Shown one piece after another: positions 15,870 through 16,158 of a stretch of DNA of 16,158 bases. Origin of the DNA: Bacteroidales bacterium UBA6340. Lineage in GTDB: Bacteria > Bacteroidota > Bacteroidia > Bacteroidales > Paludibacteraceae. A model generated the notes under the pieces. The model was given only the letters and a program-made list of their open reading frames with translations, ran no database searches and was not told where the DNA came from. The stretch covers positions 1 through 16,158 of the forward strand of contig DJSG01000073.1 of NCBI GenBank assembly GCA_002440265.1, written 5' to 3'. The first letter of the stretch is position 1. The number at the start of each line of letters is the position of its first letter. The translations under genes were made by a program, and so were the position numbers.

Positions 15870-15935
15870 AATCACATACTAATATCATACTAATCACATA
15901 CTAATCACATACTAATCATATACTAATATCATAGT
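15870..15935. repeat. Six tandem copies of an 11-bp repeat
   Basis: Six uninterrupted 11-base units run from 15870 to 15935, consensus AATCACATACT. Units 1, 3 and 4 are identical; units 2 and 6 share an AATATCATA variant; unit 5 is AATCATATACT. The 11-base period is close to one helical turn, so each unit presents the same DNA face. There are no spacers, so it is not a CRISPR array. Confidence 0.9.
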
Positions 15936-16158
15936 CTTGACTCGATGTTCATCCGATGTGGATTCGGGGAGGTTCCGGGAGTTGTCCGGTTGGGTATGGG
16001 TATGTATCCGAGGATGTTCGGGGAAGGGGTGGGGAAAGAGAAGGGTGGGAAAGGGAGAGAGGAAAAGAGGGAGACGTGAATATGAAGAGAAGATAAGGGT
16101 GGAGTAGGTCTTGTGCAGAAGAGAGGGAGGAAAAAGGGCGGCAACAGGAGACAATTAT
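15936..16158. other. Gene-free right end with purine-rich strand
   Basis: No convincing gene is visible on either strand. The minus-strand frames here encode only Pro/Leu/Ser-rich low-complexity peptides caused by base composition. From about 16015 to 16145 the plus strand is almost entirely G and A, with six G-runs of three or four at 16020-16055. The region could be an untranslated flank of a gene beyond the right edge. Confidence 0.6.

Noticed and set aside
15870..15935. CRISPR-like array
   Set aside because: The units are only 11 bases, directly adjacent without spacers, and no cas gene is nearby.
15912..16154. Minus-strand Pro/Ser/Leu-rich frames at the right end
   Set aside because: They are products of the purine/pyrimidine strand bias; two overlapping frames look equally low-complexity.

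Overview
The window looks like a chromosomal stretch from a member of the Bacteroidales; I cannot name the family or genus. Three things point there. Promoters fit the Bacteroidetes form TTG-N20-TAnnTTTG. The gene families are typical of the group: FtsK with GATGQGKSV, a DUF2027-type Smr protein, a Na/Pi cotransporter with a PhoU tail, and an HTH protein with a TIWNRR motif. Clear Shine-Dalgarno sites are absent. Nearly all genes lie on the minus strand; only the last one, near 15.1-15.7 kb, is on the plus strand.

Layout from left to right: (1) ftsK, cut by the left edge, with its promoter at 2183-2213; (2) a 449-bp gene-free gap (2153-2601) with palindromes and short repeats; (3) a tightly packed five-gene minus-strand unit, read from 7500 down to 2602: Na/Pi cotransporter with PhoU domain, short DUF2027-like Smr protein, BASS-type transporter, OmpR/PhoB-type response regulator, and a histidine kinase with no periplasmic sensor; (4) a 204-bp gap with an operator-like array and a pair of 30-bp direct repeats; (5) two exported proteins of unknown role, a lipoprotein and a TPR/DUF6624 protein; (6) a terminator and the classic rimP-nusA-infB transcription/translation operon, with promoter and leader hairpin; (7) a membrane-anchored HTH regulator and a PH-like membrane protein, transcribed divergently from overlapping promoters; (8) a gene-free right end (15659-16158) with a strong terminator, an 11-bp tandem repeat and a G-rich purine tract.

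The core genes (ftsK, rimP, nusA, infB) are ordinary. The parts that deserve attention are the self-contained transporter plus two-component operon with a candidate operator in front of it, a dispersed palindromic repeat with a compensated stem change of which one copy is read in frame inside a secreted protein, and the face-to-face promoter pair at 15.03-15.10 kb. I saw no rRNA, tRNA, CRISPR array, transposase or phage gene.
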